64,000 bases of DNA from an uncultured Roseicyclus sp. (GCA_947494975.1 CANLXA010000003.1:558001-622000); one strand, 5' to 3'. Shown: positions 1 to 9,059, numbered from the stretch's first letter. Made by a program: numbers and translations. Notes: generated by a model from the sequence alone, not told the origin.

Positions 1-867
1 CGCGACTACCTGTTGGCGCGGGGGATGTGGCCCGCCTTCGTTTCGCGGCCATTCGGCGGCCCGCCGCACCCCGATGCCAAGACCGCAGCCATTGTGGTAT
101 CCGCCGTCCCGAGCAGCCGTGTCGCACCGGATCCCGGTGACGTTTTGCGTGGGCAGAGCGACGCGTTCACCCGCGGCATGGAGGCCATCGCCGAGCTTAC
201 CGATGGCTCGGTTCACCTGTGTCTGGCCAACACATCACGAATTGATGCACCCGCATTGCCACGCTTGCAGGTCCACCGGCGGTCCGAGCGCCGTTGGTCG
301 AGCCCTGCCGCGCAAGTCGCCCGGGTCGCCCCCGCCAGCCCGGGGCGTGCGACCTGGACCATCGGCTATCAGGATGTCGTTGCCATCGGGCATCTGCTGG
401 AGACGGGGCGATACGATCCTGTTCGCCGGGTCGCATTATGGTCGGACACAACCCGCCCCGCACCGACATTGAATGTGCCACTGGGTGCGGATCTCAGCCA
501 ATTGCTGGGGCAACCGGGCCCGGAACATCAGATATGGTCAGGCGCCGCGCCATCTGGCCGCGTCAGTGCCTTCCTAGGCCGCCACCATCTTGACGCGAGC
601 GTCGTGGCGCACGCCCGTCCGGCCCCGAAGAAACCACACCCGATCATCCCGCTTGCAGGCCTCGGGCGGGCTTTGCCGATCCGCTTACCCGCAATCCCGC
701 TCATGCGATCGCTGGCCGTGGGCGATGCGGAGACAAGCGCAAGGTTGGGATGCCTTCAATTGCTGGAAGACGATATCGCGCCGCTTACCGCGATCTGCAC
801 AAGCGGAACAGACTACGCGCGCCGACTGCGCGATGTGTTGGACAGACTGCGGAGCGATCTGTCGTGA
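1..867 (+). CDS. nqrA: Na+-translocating NADH:quinone reductase subunit A (5'-truncated)
   Basis: This is the cytoplasmic-face subunit A of the sodium-pumping NADH:ubiquinone oxidoreductase. The reading frame is open from base 1, so the N-terminal third lies outside the window; about 288 codons remain of a usual ~445. Family signatures visible are WPAFVSRPFGG near the start of the fragment and, at the C-terminus, LPAIPLMRSLAVGD followed by GCLQLLEDDIAPLTAICT, which corresponds to the conserved GCLELDEEDLALC block. The usual Cys in that block is replaced by Thr. The stop overlaps the nqrB start (GTGA), so the two are translationally coupled. Identification is firm because nqrB-F follow in canonical order. 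Confidence 0.93.
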   Translation, partial: RDYLLARGMWPAFVSRPFGGPPHPDAKTAAIVVSAVPSSRVAPDPGDVLRGQSDAFTRGMEAIAELTDGSVHLCLANTSRIDAPALPRLQVHRRSERRWSSPAAQVARVAPASPGRATWTIGYQDVVAIGHLLETGRYDPVRRVALWSDTTRPAPTLNVPLGADLSQLLGQPGPEHQIWSGAAPSGRVSAFLGRHHLDASVVAHARPAPKKPHPIIPLAGLGRALPIRLPAIPLMRSLAVGDAETSARLGCLQLLEDDIAPLTAICTSGTDYARRLRDVLDRLRSDLS

Positions 868-1661
868 AAGCGCTGACACACGTCATGCAGGGGCGCGGGG
901 CGATCAGCCTGATCGCTCTCCAGATCATCGCGGTGGCCCCCCCTCTGGCCATCGTCCTGGTGGAGCGCGGGCCGCCTGCCATTGTTCAGTTCGGGGCCGC
1001 GTTACTGATCGTTTTGGTGTGGGATTACGCCTTTGCAAAGGTGCGGCACCACAGATTTCTGCCGCAAGGGCTGACCACCGCCGCGATCTTCGTATTGCTG
1101 ACCCCACCCGATATCCCGATCTGGCATGTGGCCGTCACCCTGTCTTTGGCCACCGTCATCGGAGAGCTTGTTTTTGGCGGGCGCGGCTTCGGTTTCCTGT
1201 CACCCGCGACGGTTGCATTGGCCCTTGCCCTCCTGTCGCTTCCCAACCTCGAACTGCCAGAGCCGTCGACCCGCGCGGCGCTGGCCTGCCTGCCGGGGCT
1301 TGCCCTTCTGTTGCTGACTGGGCTGTGCAGCCTCTCCGTGCTTCTGGCCTTCGCCACGGCCATGGGCGGCATCCATTTTTTGGCGGCGCCCACTGACCTG
1401 GCCCAACTGGCCCTTGTGGCCGTCCCCGCCTTCGTCTTCTTGATCGCCGACCCGACCGCGTCCGCCGTCACACTCGGCGGACGGGTGCTGTATGGCGGGG
1501 CCGCCGGAGCGCTGGTCTGGGTTTTCGGCGGGATAGCCATGGAACCAGCTACGATCAATCCGATGATCTTCGCCGCCCTCACCGCCAGCCTCTTTGCCCC
1601 CCTCTTTGACCATGTGGCGATCGCTCTTCAGACGCGGGCCGGACGGTTGCGCCATGGATGA
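864..1661 (+). CDS. nqrB: Na+-translocating NADH:quinone reductase subunit B, short divergent form
   Basis: Membrane subunit B of Na+-NQR. The GTG start at 864 sits inside the nqrA stop (GTGA) and gives 265 aa, against about 410 in Vibrio NqrB. The missing part is mostly the N-terminal extension. Conserved blocks align well: KVRHHRFLPQGLTTA (cf. the VRKHEVNEGFFVT region), GELVFGGRGFGFLSPA (cf. EVFGGTGRNFLNPA), FLIADPTASAV (cf. MATDPVSASF) and LFAPLFDHV at the end. The segment that should carry the covalent FMN on Thr of a DGYSGAT motif reads ELPEPSTRAALA, with no SGAT. Multiple hydrophobic helices are evident. The stop overlaps the nqrC start. Assignment is sure from context; its flavination state is doubtful. 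Confidence 0.9.
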   Translation: MKALTHVMQGRGAISLIALQIIAVAPPLAIVLVERGPPAIVQFGAALLIVLVWDYAFAKVRHHRFLPQGLTTAAIFVLLTPPDIPIWHVAVTLSLATVIGELVFGGRGFGFLSPATVALALALLSLPNLELPEPSTRAALACLPGLALLLLTGLCSLSVLLAFATAMGGIHFLAAPTDLAQLALVAVPAFVFLIADPTASAVTLGGRVLYGGAAGALVWVFGGIAMEPATINPMIFAALTASLFAPLFDHVAIALQTRAGRLRHG

Positions 1662-2448
1662 GCACCAGACCGCTGCCCCTCGGCCACCCGGCGGTGAGAG
1701 TCCGGCGAAGATCATGACAGTGTCATTCCTCGTCGCGCTTGCCTGTTCCCTTGTTGTCTCCGCCGCCGCCATCTGGCTCGAACCGCGACAGCAGGCGCAT
1801 CTGGAGGCCGAACGCGCGGCCCGCATGGCCGCGATGCTGGACACCTTGCCGGGCATGGCAGACGTTTTGGCCGAGAGCGGTGCGGACAGTCTGAACACCT
1901 ATCTGGTGGACCTGTCGACCGGGCAGTTTATCGACGATGTCCCGCCCGACACCTACGACATGACCGCCGCCGCAAATGACCCCGAGACCGCCGTTGCCAT
2001 CCCGGCAAATCTCGACATCGCCGGCCTACGTCAGAGAGCACCGCTGGCGCCAGTCCACATCCTCGAAAGCGACGGTGATGTCGCGTTGGTGATCCTGCCG
2101 GTATCGGGCACGGGCTACCAGTCGCGGATCGAGGCACTTCTGGCGCTGGAAGCCGACTTGACCACCATCGCGGCCCTGACCATCACCGCGCAGGCCGAAA
2201 CGGCGGGGCTTGGCGCGCGGATCGAGGACGCCGATTGGCAGGCCCTTTGGCCGGGCCGACAGGTTGCCGACGCGTCCGGCCAGATCGTCATCGAAGTTGT
2301 ACGCGGGCAGGCGAGTGGACCTTACGAGGTCGACGGGATTTCGGGCGCCACGCGAACGGGAAACGGGATTACCAACATGCTGCATTACTGGCTGGGGGAA
2401 GATGGGTTCGGCCCCTTCCTTTCCCGTCTGCGCGACGAAGGGCTTTGA
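1654..2448 (+). CDS. nqrC: Na+-translocating NADH:quinone reductase subunit C
   Basis: NqrC carries a covalently bound FMN and takes part in electron transfer from NqrF toward NqrB/quinone. The ATG at 1654 overlaps the nqrB stop and gives 264 aa. One N-terminal transmembrane helix is visible (residues ~20-42, IMTVSFLVALACSLVVSAAA), followed by a periplasmic domain. Near the C-terminus VDGISGATRTGNGIT contains the SGAT flavinylation motif, the substrate of ApbE, which is encoded three genes downstream. Start choice is supported by the overlap; upstream in-frame codons would run far into nqrB. Confidence 0.95.
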   Translation: MDEHQTAAPRPPGGESPAKIMTVSFLVALACSLVVSAAAIWLEPRQQAHLEAERAARMAAMLDTLPGMADVLAESGADSLNTYLVDLSTGQFIDDVPPDTYDMTAAANDPETAVAIPANLDIAGLRQRAPLAPVHILESDGDVALVILPVSGTGYQSRIEALLALEADLTTIAALTITAQAETAGLGARIEDADWQALWPGRQVADASGQIVIEVVRGQASGPYEVDGISGATRTGNGITNMLHYWLGEDGFGPFLSRLRDEGL

Positions 2449-2449
2449 C

Positions 2450-3103
2450 ATGGCGAAAGCGCTGTCCCAATTCACCCGTCAACTCGTTGCGCAGAATCCG
2501 GTCACGCATCAGATCCTGGGCGTCTGCTCGGCCCTCGCGGTCACGACATCGCTCGATACGGCCCTGATGATGTCCGCCGCACTGACGGCGGTGATTTGCC
2601 TGTCGTCGGCCATCATCAGCTTTCTGCGCCACCACATCCCGCAAGCCATCCGCCTGATCGTGCAGATCACAATTATCGCATCGCTCGTGATCGTCATCGA
2701 CGAATTGATGCGGGCCTTCGCGTTCGAGCTGAGCCGTGCGCTGAGCGTTTATGTGGGCCTCATCGTCACGAACTGCCTCGTCCTTGGCCGGGCAGAAGCC
2801 TTCGCGATGCGCAACCCGGTGGCCCCGTCGCTCCTTGACGCGCTCGGAAACGGGATTGGCTACAGCCTGATCCTGATCATCGTCGGCTCCATACGGGAGC
2901 TTCTGGGCCACGGCACGCTTCTTGGTATCACGATCCTGCCCATTGTTGCCGATGGCGGATGGTTCCAGCCCCTGTCCTTCATGCAGCTGGCCCCGGCGGC
3001 GTTTTTCATCATCGGCCTGATGGTATGGAGCATCCGCAGCCTTGATCTGAGCGAGGCGGAGATCGCGGAATATGACCTGCAAGGCGAGAGGTCGCAGGGA
3101 TGA
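2450..3103 (+). CDS. nqrD: Na+-translocating NADH:quinone reductase subunit D
   Basis: Integral membrane subunit D, 217 aa, with about six hydrophobic helices. With NqrE it forms the pseudo-symmetric membrane core that holds an intramembrane iron or Fe-S centre. Recognisable blocks are [17 protein letters not shown] at the N-terminus, [19 protein letters not shown] in the middle, and [14 protein letters not shown]. The Cys in LIVTNCLV is one of the conserved iron ligands; the N-terminal Cys of ILGVCSALA is the other. The gene starts one base after the nqrC stop (TGACATGG), and its end overlaps nqrE by four bases. Confidence 0.95.
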   Translation: MAKALSQFTRQLVAQNPVTHQILGVCSALAVTTSLDTALMMSAALTAVICLSSAIISFLRHHIPQAIRLIVQITIIASLVIVIDELMRAFAFELSRALSVYVGLIVTNCLVLGRAEAFAMRNPVAPSLLDALGNGIGYSLILIIVGSIRELLGHGTLLGITILPIVADGGWFQPLSFMQLAPAAFFIIGLMVWSIRSLDLSEAEIAEYDLQGERSQG

Positions 3104-3699
3104 CCGATCTACTCGTCGCCTCCATCTTCCAGGAAAATCTGGTGCTGGCCTACTTTCTGGGGATCTGCACGTTCCTCGCAGTGTCCGAGCGCGTCGACAC
3201 GGCGGTGGGGCTTGGGATCGCGATCATCGCGGTGCAATCCATCACCGTGCCGGTGAACGCGCTTATCCTGAACGGGGCGCTTGTCGACGGGGCCTGGCGG
3301 TGGGCCGGGTTGCCGGATGTGGATCTGAGCCATCTGCGGCTGATTGCGTTCATCGGCGTGATCGCGGCCATCGTTCAGATCCTGGAGATGACGCTTGAGC
3401 GGTTTTTCCCGCGCCTCGCCACGGCGCTCGGCAGCTTTCTTCCGCTTATCACCGTCAATTGCGCCATCCTTGGCGGCAGCCTGTTCATGGCCGAGCGGCA
3501 ATACTCCATACCAGAGGCCGCCGTTTACGGCTTCGGCAGCGGGCTGGGATGGGCCTTGGCCATCATCGCCTTCGCCGCCATCCGCGAACGCCTGCGCTAC
3601 AGCGACATGCCCCGGGCGATGCATGGGCTTGCCAGCGCTTTTCTGGTGACGGGTCTGATGTCCCTGGGCTTTGCAGCCTTCGCGCGGGTGCCGCTATGA
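3100..3699 (+). CDS. nqrE: Na+-translocating NADH:quinone reductase subunit E
   Basis: Integral membrane subunit E, 199 aa, paralogous to NqrD and inserted in the opposite topology. Conserved segments are [36 protein letters not shown] and [16 protein letters not shown], again with one Cys in each of two half-helices as expected for the shared iron centre. The length matches the family. The gene starts with an ATGA overlap on nqrD and ends with a short overlap on nqrF, so D, E and F are probably translated in concert. Confidence 0.95.
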   Translation: MTDLLVASIFQENLVLAYFLGICTFLAVSERVDTAVGLGIAIIAVQSITVPVNALILNGALVDGAWRWAGLPDVDLSHLRLIAFIGVIAAIVQILEMTLERFFPRLATALGSFLPLITVNCAILGGSLFMAERQYSIPEAAVYGFGSGLGWALAIIAFAAIRERLRYSDMPRAMHGLASAFLVTGLMSLGFAAFARVPL

Positions 3700-4916
3700 T
3701 CGAACTGGGGCTGGGTATCGTCTTTCTTGTGGGCCTTGTGCTTCTGCTGTCGGTCGGTGTGCTTGCGGCGCGACGCGTCATGCTGCCCTCCCGGCCCTGC
3801 AACGTGGTTGTGAACCACACCAATGCGATCCGGTCCCAAACCGGGCAGAAGCTCCTGTCGGCCTTGAACGACAATGGCATCATGGTGCCTTCGGCCTGTG
3901 CCGGCGCGGGGACATGCGGCCTGTGCAAGGTACAGATTGAAGGCGACACCCTGCCCCCGCTGCCCGTCGAACGCGCACGGCTGTCCGGCGCCGATCTGCG
4001 CCGGGGGATGCATCTGGCCTGTCAGGTCACATTACGGGGGGACGTCGATGTCCACGTGCCCGACGATCTGCTGGCCGCCGAAGCCTTCGAAGCGCGGGTG
4101 GCTTCCGGCCGTGTCCTCACGCCCCTGATCCGGGAAATCGTGCTGGACCTGCCGGACGGCCAGGCCGACCGGCTTTTTGCAGGCGCCTTCATCCAGATCA
4201 CCGCACCGCCCTTCAACCTCAACTACACCGCGATCGCCGTCCCGGACCGGTTCGCCGACGCCTGGGCACCCCTGCGTCCTCTGTCGGTCCAATCCAGCGA
4301 ACCGGTCACTCGCGCCTATTCCATCGCGAACCGGCCCGAGGATATCGCGGCGGGACAGGTTGTGCTGAACATTCGCCTGGCCCTTCCGCCCCCCCGCCTG
4401 CCTGACGCGCCGCCCGGGATCGTGTCCTCGTGGCTGTTCTCCCTCACGCCCGGCGATACCGTCTCCGTGGCCGGACCTTTCGGCAGTTTCCGGGTGCAAG
4501 ATACCGAGCGCGAGATCGTGTTCCTGGGCGGTGGTGTCGGCATGGCCCCACTCCGCGCGATGATCTTCGAAACGCTGGAAGGCCGCAGAAGCAACCGCAA
4601 GATCAGCTTCTGGTACGGCGCCCGCAGCAGGGATGACCTCTTCTACGTCGATGAACTGGACGCTCTGGCCGCGCGCCACGACAATTTCGATTGGACCGTC
4701 GCCTTGTCCGATCCCGATCCCCAGGACGGTTGGACGGGCACGCGCGGCTTCATCCATCAGGTCGTCTGGGATCGCTACCTGCGCGACCATCCGAACCCCC
4801 AGAATTGCGAATTTTACCTCTGCGGGCCACCGATGATGATCGCGGCCGTTCTTCGGATGCTCGATGAGCTGGGTGTCGAGCCCGAACAGATCTTCAACGA
4901 CGATTTCGGAGTGTGA
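3696..4916 (+). CDS. nqrF: Na+-translocating NADH:quinone reductase subunit F (NADH-oxidising)
   Basis: NqrF is the entry point for electrons: it oxidises NADH through FAD and a [2Fe-2S] cluster. The 406-aa product has an N-terminal membrane anchor (residues 3-25), a plant-type ferredoxin domain (about 35-125) with Cys ligands in [14 protein letters not shown] and a further Cys in GMHLACQVT, and an FNR-like reductase part. RAYSIAN is the FAD-binding RxYS motif and [14 protein letters not shown] the NAD-binding glycine loop. The C-terminus NDDFGV is family-typical. Length is normal. The start overlaps the nqrE stop (CTATGATC). Confidence 0.96.
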   Translation: MIELGLGIVFLVGLVLLLSVGVLAARRVMLPSRPCNVVVNHTNAIRSQTGQKLLSALNDNGIMVPSACAGAGTCGLCKVQIEGDTLPPLPVERARLSGADLRRGMHLACQVTLRGDVDVHVPDDLLAAEAFEARVASGRVLTPLIREIVLDLPDGQADRLFAGAFIQITAPPFNLNYTAIAVPDRFADAWAPLRPLSVQSSEPVTRAYSIANRPEDIAAGQVVLNIRLALPPPRLPDAPPGIVSSWLFSLTPGDTVSVAGPFGSFRVQDTEREIVFLGGGVGMAPLRAMIFETLEGRRSNRKISFWYGARSRDDLFYVDELDALAARHDNFDWTVALSDPDPQDGWTGTRGFIHQVVWDRYLRDHPNPQNCEFYLCGPPMMIAAVLRMLDELGVEPEQIFNDDFGV

Positions 4917-4919
4917 CCG

Positions 4920-5867
4920 ATGATAAGCTCACGACGGGACGTAATCCTTGGAACCCTGGCCCTGGCCTGCGCGCCCCGTGTCGCCACGGCGGAGGTGACG
5001 GAATTCGGCGGGATGGCGTTTGGCAGCACCTGGCGGCTCGTCTCAGGCCCATCTGCATCGGCGCAAGTGCGGTCAACGATCACCACCCGTATAGCGCGGA
5101 TCGACGCCGTAATGTCACCTTACCGGCCAAACTCGGCCCTATCGCAATTCAACCGGTCTGAGGCAGGCCAATGGATCCAGATCCCGCCGGATCTTGCCGA
5201 AGTCGCGCAGACGGCCATGCTGATGGCCGATGACACGGGTTGGGCATTCGACCCGACCACCGGGCCGCTTGTCCACCGCTTCGGCTTCGGGCCGATCACT
5301 GGGCAGGCAACCGGGCCAGACACGATTTCCATACGCGGCGACACCATGGCCAAGACGGCACTGGGCGCAACCCTCGACCTTTGCGGCATCGCCAAGGGTT
5401 TTGCACTGGACCAACTGACCGAGGATCTGATCGCCCAAGGTGCCACGGATTTTCTGCTGGAACTCGGCGGTGAAGTGCGTGCCATCGGATCCCACCCATC
5501 CGGCAGGCCGTGGCATGTGGCGATAGAAGACCCGCTGTCGCCCGTTGTCGCGGCTCGCCACGTTGTCGCGCCCGGCCACTTCGCGCTTGCCACATCCGGA
5601 CACGCGGCCAATGGGCTGCTGCGAGGCCCCATTATCAGCCACGTCATAGATCCGCGCACGGCCCGGCCTGCGGAGAGGTTCGCGGCGTCGGTCTCGGTTC
5701 TGGCGGAAACGGGGATCGAAGCCGATGCCATTGCCACGGCCCTGCTTGCCATGGGCCCGGACGGCCCTCGCTTTGCGGAAGCAAACAATCTTTCAGCGTT
5801 GTTCATTCCGGCCTCCGGCGGGGCCAGCATCCTGACCGGCGGGTTCCAAGACGTCACGCTGGTCTGA
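4920..5867 (+). CDS. apbE: FAD:protein FMN transferase (ApbE)
   Basis: ApbE attaches FMN covalently to a Thr in SGAT-type motifs, using FAD and Mg2+, outside the cytoplasmic membrane. The 315-aa protein begins with SSRRDVILGTLALACA, a twin-arginine-like or Sec signal, followed by FGSTWRL. Core signatures are ATLDLCGIAKGFALD (cf. LDLGGIAKGYAVD) and LLELGGEVRAIG, which form the FAD/Mg site. It starts 3 bp after the nqrF stop. Its clear substrate here is NqrC. NqrB lacks an obvious acceptor motif, so this enzyme may modify a single subunit. Confidence 0.95.
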   Translation: MISSRRDVILGTLALACAPRVATAEVTEFGGMAFGSTWRLVSGPSASAQVRSTITTRIARIDAVMSPYRPNSALSQFNRSEAGQWIQIPPDLAEVAQTAMLMADDTGWAFDPTTGPLVHRFGFGPITGQATGPDTISIRGDTMAKTALGATLDLCGIAKGFALDQLTEDLIAQGATDFLLELGGEVRAIGSHPSGRPWHVAIEDPLSPVVAARHVVAPGHFALATSGHAANGLLRGPIISHVIDPRTARPAERFAASVSVLAETGIEADAIATALLAMGPDGPRFAEANNLSALFIPASGGASILTGGFQDVTLV

Positions 5868-5879
5868 AAGGAGGCGCCC

Positions 5880-6050
5880 ATGGCCTTTGTTTTTCTAAGC
5901 TTCGGCACCTTTGCCCTTGCACTGTTAGGCCTCGCGATCGGCGTTTTATCGGGGCGGACGCCCATCAAAGGCTCCTGTGGCGGCCTGTCCTGCCGAACCA
6001 AAGGCGGTTGCGCCGTCTGTCCGAGCCGAAGATCGGAGGATGCACCGTGA
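5880..6050 (+). CDS. nqrM: NqrM, Na+-NQR maturation factor (56 aa)
   Basis: This short gene has a strong ribosome site (AAAGGAGG, 5 bp before ATG). The product has one N-terminal transmembrane helix (FLSFGTFALALLGLAIGVL) and then GRTPIKGSCGGLSCR followed by GGCAVC, which is the Cys-rich NqrM/DUF539 signature (GRKPIKGSCGG...C..C). NqrM is required in Vibrio for maturation of the NQR complex, probably by delivering iron to NqrD/NqrE. Its position directly after apbE fits. The stop overlaps the next gene's GTG start. It is below common ORF length cut-offs and easily missed. Confidence 0.92.
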   Translation: MAFVFLSFGTFALALLGLAIGVLSGRTPIKGSCGGLSCRTKGGCAVCPSRRSEDAP

Positions 6051-6445
6051 GCAAGATCAGCACCGTCGAAGCGCATATGCAGCGCGATCTTGTCACGCTT
6101 TCGCCCGAGCAAGAGGTCAACAACGCGGCCCGTGTTCTTTTGAATCACCGCATATCGGGCGCGCCCGTGGTCGATGCAAACGGCACACTTGTCGGCATCC
6201 TCACCGAAAAGGACTGTCTGCGAGCGGCACTTGAGGCCAGCTATTACCGCGATTGGGGCAAGGCGGTGTCGGCCTACATGGCGCGGGATGTTGCCACGAT
6301 GGAGGCAAGCCTCGATATCCTGTCGGCCTGCCAGGTGTTTCTGGACGGGCCATTTCGCCGGTTTCCGGTGGTGGAGGACGGTCGCCTTGTCGGGTTGGTC
6401 AGCCGGACCGATATCTTGCGGGCCTTGGCGGATATCTGGGGCTGA
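6047..6445 (+). CDS. Two-CBS-domain protein
   Basis: A 132-aa protein made of two CBS domains (about residues 1-60 and 70-132), seen as HRISGAPVVDANGTLVGILTEKDCL and RRFPVVEDGRLVGLVSRTDIL. CBS pairs bind adenosyl ligands such as AMP, ATP or NAD(H) and act as energy or redox sensors. No catalytic or membrane domain is attached. The GTG start overlaps the nqrM stop (GTGA), which places it as the last gene of the nqr operon and hints at NQR or redox-linked regulation; that role is inference. Confidence 0.88.
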   Translation: MSKISTVEAHMQRDLVTLSPEQEVNNAARVLLNHRISGAPVVDANGTLVGILTEKDCLRAALEASYYRDWGKAVSAYMARDVATMEASLDILSACQVFLDGPFRRFPVVEDGRLVGLVSRTDILRALADIWG

Positions 6446-6467
6446 TCCGGTGCATTGCCGCGCGTAA

Positions 6468-6481
6468 TTGATCGCTATCAA
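6468..6481. promoter_or_regulatory. FNR/FixK-type box, perfect consensus
   Basis: TTGATCGCTATCAA is an exact match to TTGAT-N4-ATCAA. It lies 59 bp before the ATG of the membrane protein at 6541 and just after the CBS gene stop, the usual place for activation by FnrL or FixK. Confidence 0.8.
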
Positions 6482-6540
6482 CCCGGGATCGGCCCGATCT
6501 GGTCAAATACGCGCACATGCCCCGAAAAGGACAATGTGCC

Positions 6541-7737
6541 ATGCGATTTTCCCGACAATTCCTGATCTCGCTCGCCTTTGCCTGCCTGCCGCTGAGCAGC
6601 GTCGCCGATCCGATGCCCGTTAATGTCGGCGGCGACAGCTATATCGCCGGCCCCAGCATTACCGAACGCGACCCGGCCGGGCGTGACCTTTTGGCCATGG
6701 GGCTCGACCTGGACCTCGGCGGTGACGTTGCCGACGACGTACATGCGATCGGCTTCGACGTTGCGGTCGATGGATCGGTTGGCGGTGATGTGGTGGCAGC
6801 CGGTGCCTCCGTGCAGGTCGATGCGTCCGTTGCGGGAGATGTCACGGCCAGTGGTTTCACGGTCCGGACAAGTCCCGATGCGCAGATCGATGGCAATGCC
6901 CGCCTGGCCGGTGCAACCGTCACGATAGAAGGCGTGGTGTCCGGGGCTGTCGTCGCGGCCGGAGCGGACGTGGAGTTGAACGCCATCGTGGTCGGAGACG
7001 TCGCCTTGACCGGAGCGCGCCTTCGCTTTGGCCCCGACGCCCGTATCGACGGCACGCTCACCTATACAACCGATGCTGCGATAGATGTCCCCGAACGGGT
7101 TATCAGTGCTGAGCGCGTGACCTTCAGGCCCGCCGAAGGCGACGACATATGGGACGAGATCCGCTCGGACTGGGGCGAGTGGGCCAGCCCAGTTGAACTG
7201 ACCCCTTGGCGTGTCGTGGGCGGGTTTCTCATAAATCTGGGCCTATTCATCGTGATCGGGGCGATCTTCCTGTCCCTGGCGCCTGGCACGGTGCGCCGAT
7301 TGCGGCGCAGCGCCGATGCCCGGCCCGGCATGGTAATCCTGACCGGCGCCATCGGATTGTCGATCCTGTTCGGCGCGGTTCCAATCGCGATGCTGAGCGT
7401 GGTTGGCCTTCCGGTCGTGCCCCTTCTGGTGCTGCTCATCTTGGTGACATGGCTTCTGGGCTACATTCTGGGGGCCTATATCATCGCCATGGCCGTCATG
7501 CGCGGCTTCGGCGGTGCGGAATCCCCCACGATCTTCATGCGCCTGTTGGCCTTGGCCATCGGCGTGACAGCCGTGGCGCTTCTCAACTTCATTCCAGTGA
7601 TCGGCTGGATGGCGAATTTCGCGCTGGTCCTGTTGGGTGTCGGGGCCATAACCACGGTCCTGTTTGACACCTTCCTGGGGCGACTGGAGCCAGAGCTGGA
7701 CCAGGGTCTGGCCCCGCTTGCCCCATCCGACACCTGA
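6541..7737 (+). CDS. Polymer-forming (bactofilin-like) multipass membrane protein
   Basis: A 398-aa protein with an N-terminal signal peptide (RFSRQFLISLAFACLPLSSV), then a ~150-residue right-handed beta-helix-like repeat rich in short units such as GGDV, GSVGGDVVAAGASV and ASVAGDVTASG, resembling bactofilin/polymer-forming cytoskeletal repeats. Four or so transmembrane helices follow in the second half (about residues 220-380). The ATG at 6541 is preferred over one 24 bp upstream because it places a normal signal peptide at the N-terminus and has AAAGGA upstream. A consensus FNR box precedes it. The biochemical role is unknown; an envelope function is likely. Confidence 0.8.
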   Translation: MRFSRQFLISLAFACLPLSSVADPMPVNVGGDSYIAGPSITERDPAGRDLLAMGLDLDLGGDVADDVHAIGFDVAVDGSVGGDVVAAGASVQVDASVAGDVTASGFTVRTSPDAQIDGNARLAGATVTIEGVVSGAVVAAGADVELNAIVVGDVALTGARLRFGPDARIDGTLTYTTDAAIDVPERVISAERVTFRPAEGDDIWDEIRSDWGEWASPVELTPWRVVGGFLINLGLFIVIGAIFLSLAPGTVRRLRRSADARPGMVILTGAIGLSILFGAVPIAMLSVVGLPVVPLLVLLILVTWLLGYILGAYIIAMAVMRGFGGAESPTIFMRLLALAIGVTAVALLNFIPVIGWMANFALVLLGVGAITTVLFDTFLGRLEPELDQGLAPLAPSDT

Positions 7738-7757
7738 TCCAGAGGGAGGAATGTCAC

Positions 7758-8186
7758 ATGAGTGCCCAAGGCCTTGAGGTCATCGACCATACGGTTCAAC
7801 TGACCCACGAATGGATCAACGAAGTGCGCGACCGCCTGGGATGGTCCAGCAGCCGCGATGCCCTTCGCCTGCTCCGGGTGACGCTGGCGCAGATCCGCGA
7901 CCATATCGGTCACGACCAGGTCGCGCAGCTTTCCGCACAGATGCCGCTTCTGATCCGCGGCATGTTCTTCGAAGGTTGGACGCCGGCACAGACACCGGTG
8001 GCCGATCGTAGCGCAGACAGCTTCGTGAAGGTGATCGCGGACAAGGTGAGCGACGTTCAGGACTGGCGCGGGTCCGATGACATCGCCGCAATCTTCAACA
8101 CATTGAATTCGCGCATCTCGGACGGAGAGATTGCTGACGTGAAAGCAAACCTTCCCAAGCATATCCGAGCCCTCTGGCCCGATTGA
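7758..8186 (+). CDS. DUF2267 domain protein
   Basis: A 142-aa soluble protein of the DUF2267 family, recognisable by the helical duplication around SSRDALRLLRVTLAQIRDHI, LSAQMPLLIRGMFFEGW and ADVKANLPKHIRALWP. These proteins are often found beside universal stress and Hsp20 genes under anaerobic or stress control. A good ribosome site (AGGGAGGA) precedes the ATG, and only 20 bp separate it from the upstream membrane-protein gene, so the two are likely co-transcribed from the FNR box at 6468. Molecular function is unknown. Confidence 0.82.
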   Translation: MSAQGLEVIDHTVQLTHEWINEVRDRLGWSSSRDALRLLRVTLAQIRDHIGHDQVAQLSAQMPLLIRGMFFEGWTPAQTPVADRSADSFVKVIADKVSDVQDWRGSDDIAAIFNTLNSRISDGEIADVKANLPKHIRALWPD

Positions 8187-8209
8187 TGCGAAAGCCGACC
8201 GCGCGCGGA

Positions 8210-8887
8210 TTACTCCGGCTCGGCGCGCGCCCGCAGGCCGGCCAGATCGGTGATAATCGCCAGATGCGCGGTTTCCAGGACAATCAATCCATCGACGCGA
8301 AACTGAGTGAAGGTCCGGCATACCGTCTCGGTGGTCAGCCCGAGAAAATCGGCGATGTCGACCCGGCGCATCCCGATATTGATCCGAAGCCCCCTCGCCG
8401 ACGGCTCTCCGATGCGCTCGGCCAGCGACAACAGGAATGCGGCGACCTTTTCCGCCGCCGATTTCGACGACAGCATCATGAAATGGTCCTGCATCGCGCA
8501 GATTTCCCGCAAAGCCGCCTTCGTCAGCCGCTGGTGCAGGGCAGGATCGACGCAGACCTCAAGGGCCGATTTCCGATGCACCGAAACCACCGCATCGCTG
8601 ATCGCGTCACAATCCGTATGGTGAAAATCGCCCTCCGGAAACCCGATCACATCCCCGGGCAACCCGAACGCGACCACCTGACGGCGACCATTCTCCAAAA
8701 CCCGCGACAGGCGCAGCATACCGCTTTGCACCTCATAGACATGGTGCGCCTCATCCCCTTCCATGAACAGATGGCGCCCTTCGCCGACGCGCTGCAGCAT
8801 CCGCCGCGGTCCGGTCTCATCGAAAGGATCGGCCGGGTCCGCGGCCCGCCCGGCTTCACTGATCTCGCTGCACGGTTTCAAATACAT
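8210..8887 (-). CDS. Crp/Fnr-family transcriptional regulator, FixK/FnrL-like
   Basis: A 225-aa regulator with a cyclic-nucleotide-binding-like fold (about residues 28-140) and a C-terminal winged helix-turn-helix whose recognition segment reads RVDIADFLGLTTETVCRTFTQF; the E..SR-type residues are those that contact TTGAT half-sites. Only one Cys is near the N-terminus (Cys6), so the four-Cys [4Fe-4S] arrangement of oxygen-sensing FNR is not evident; this favours a FixK/DNR-like protein. It is the natural candidate to bind the boxes at 6468, 12615, 13649, 15257, 18195 and 20184. It is divergent from the response regulator at 9060. Confidence 0.85.
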   Translation of the reverse strand: MYLKPCSEISEAGRAADPADPFDETGPRRMLQRVGEGRHLFMEGDEAHHVYEVQSGMLRLSRVLENGRRQVVAFGLPGDVIGFPEGDFHHTDCDAISDAVVSVHRKSALEVCVDPALHQRLTKAALREICAMQDHFMMLSSKSAAEKVAAFLLSLAERIGEPSARGLRINIGMRRVDIADFLGLTTETVCRTFTQFRVDGLIVLETAHLAIITDLAGLRARAEPE

Positions 8888-9059
8888 CGCACCCCTCCTT
8901 TTCGCAGGGGTGGACTATCGGCGCGCTTTGTCACCACCGTTCGCGGCTTGTGTATCAAATGGTAACAGGCTGGCGCCCAATCACCCGATCTCCTATTAGT
9001 CCACCTAGATTCTTGAACGTCATGCGGCAGATCTGCCTTGCGACAAAGGAAAGCATCAA

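Noticed and set aside
5120-6481. Long minus-strand open frame over apbE, nqrM and the CBS gene
   Set aside because: It crosses three well-supported genes and has low-complexity Ser/Ala/Arg composition.
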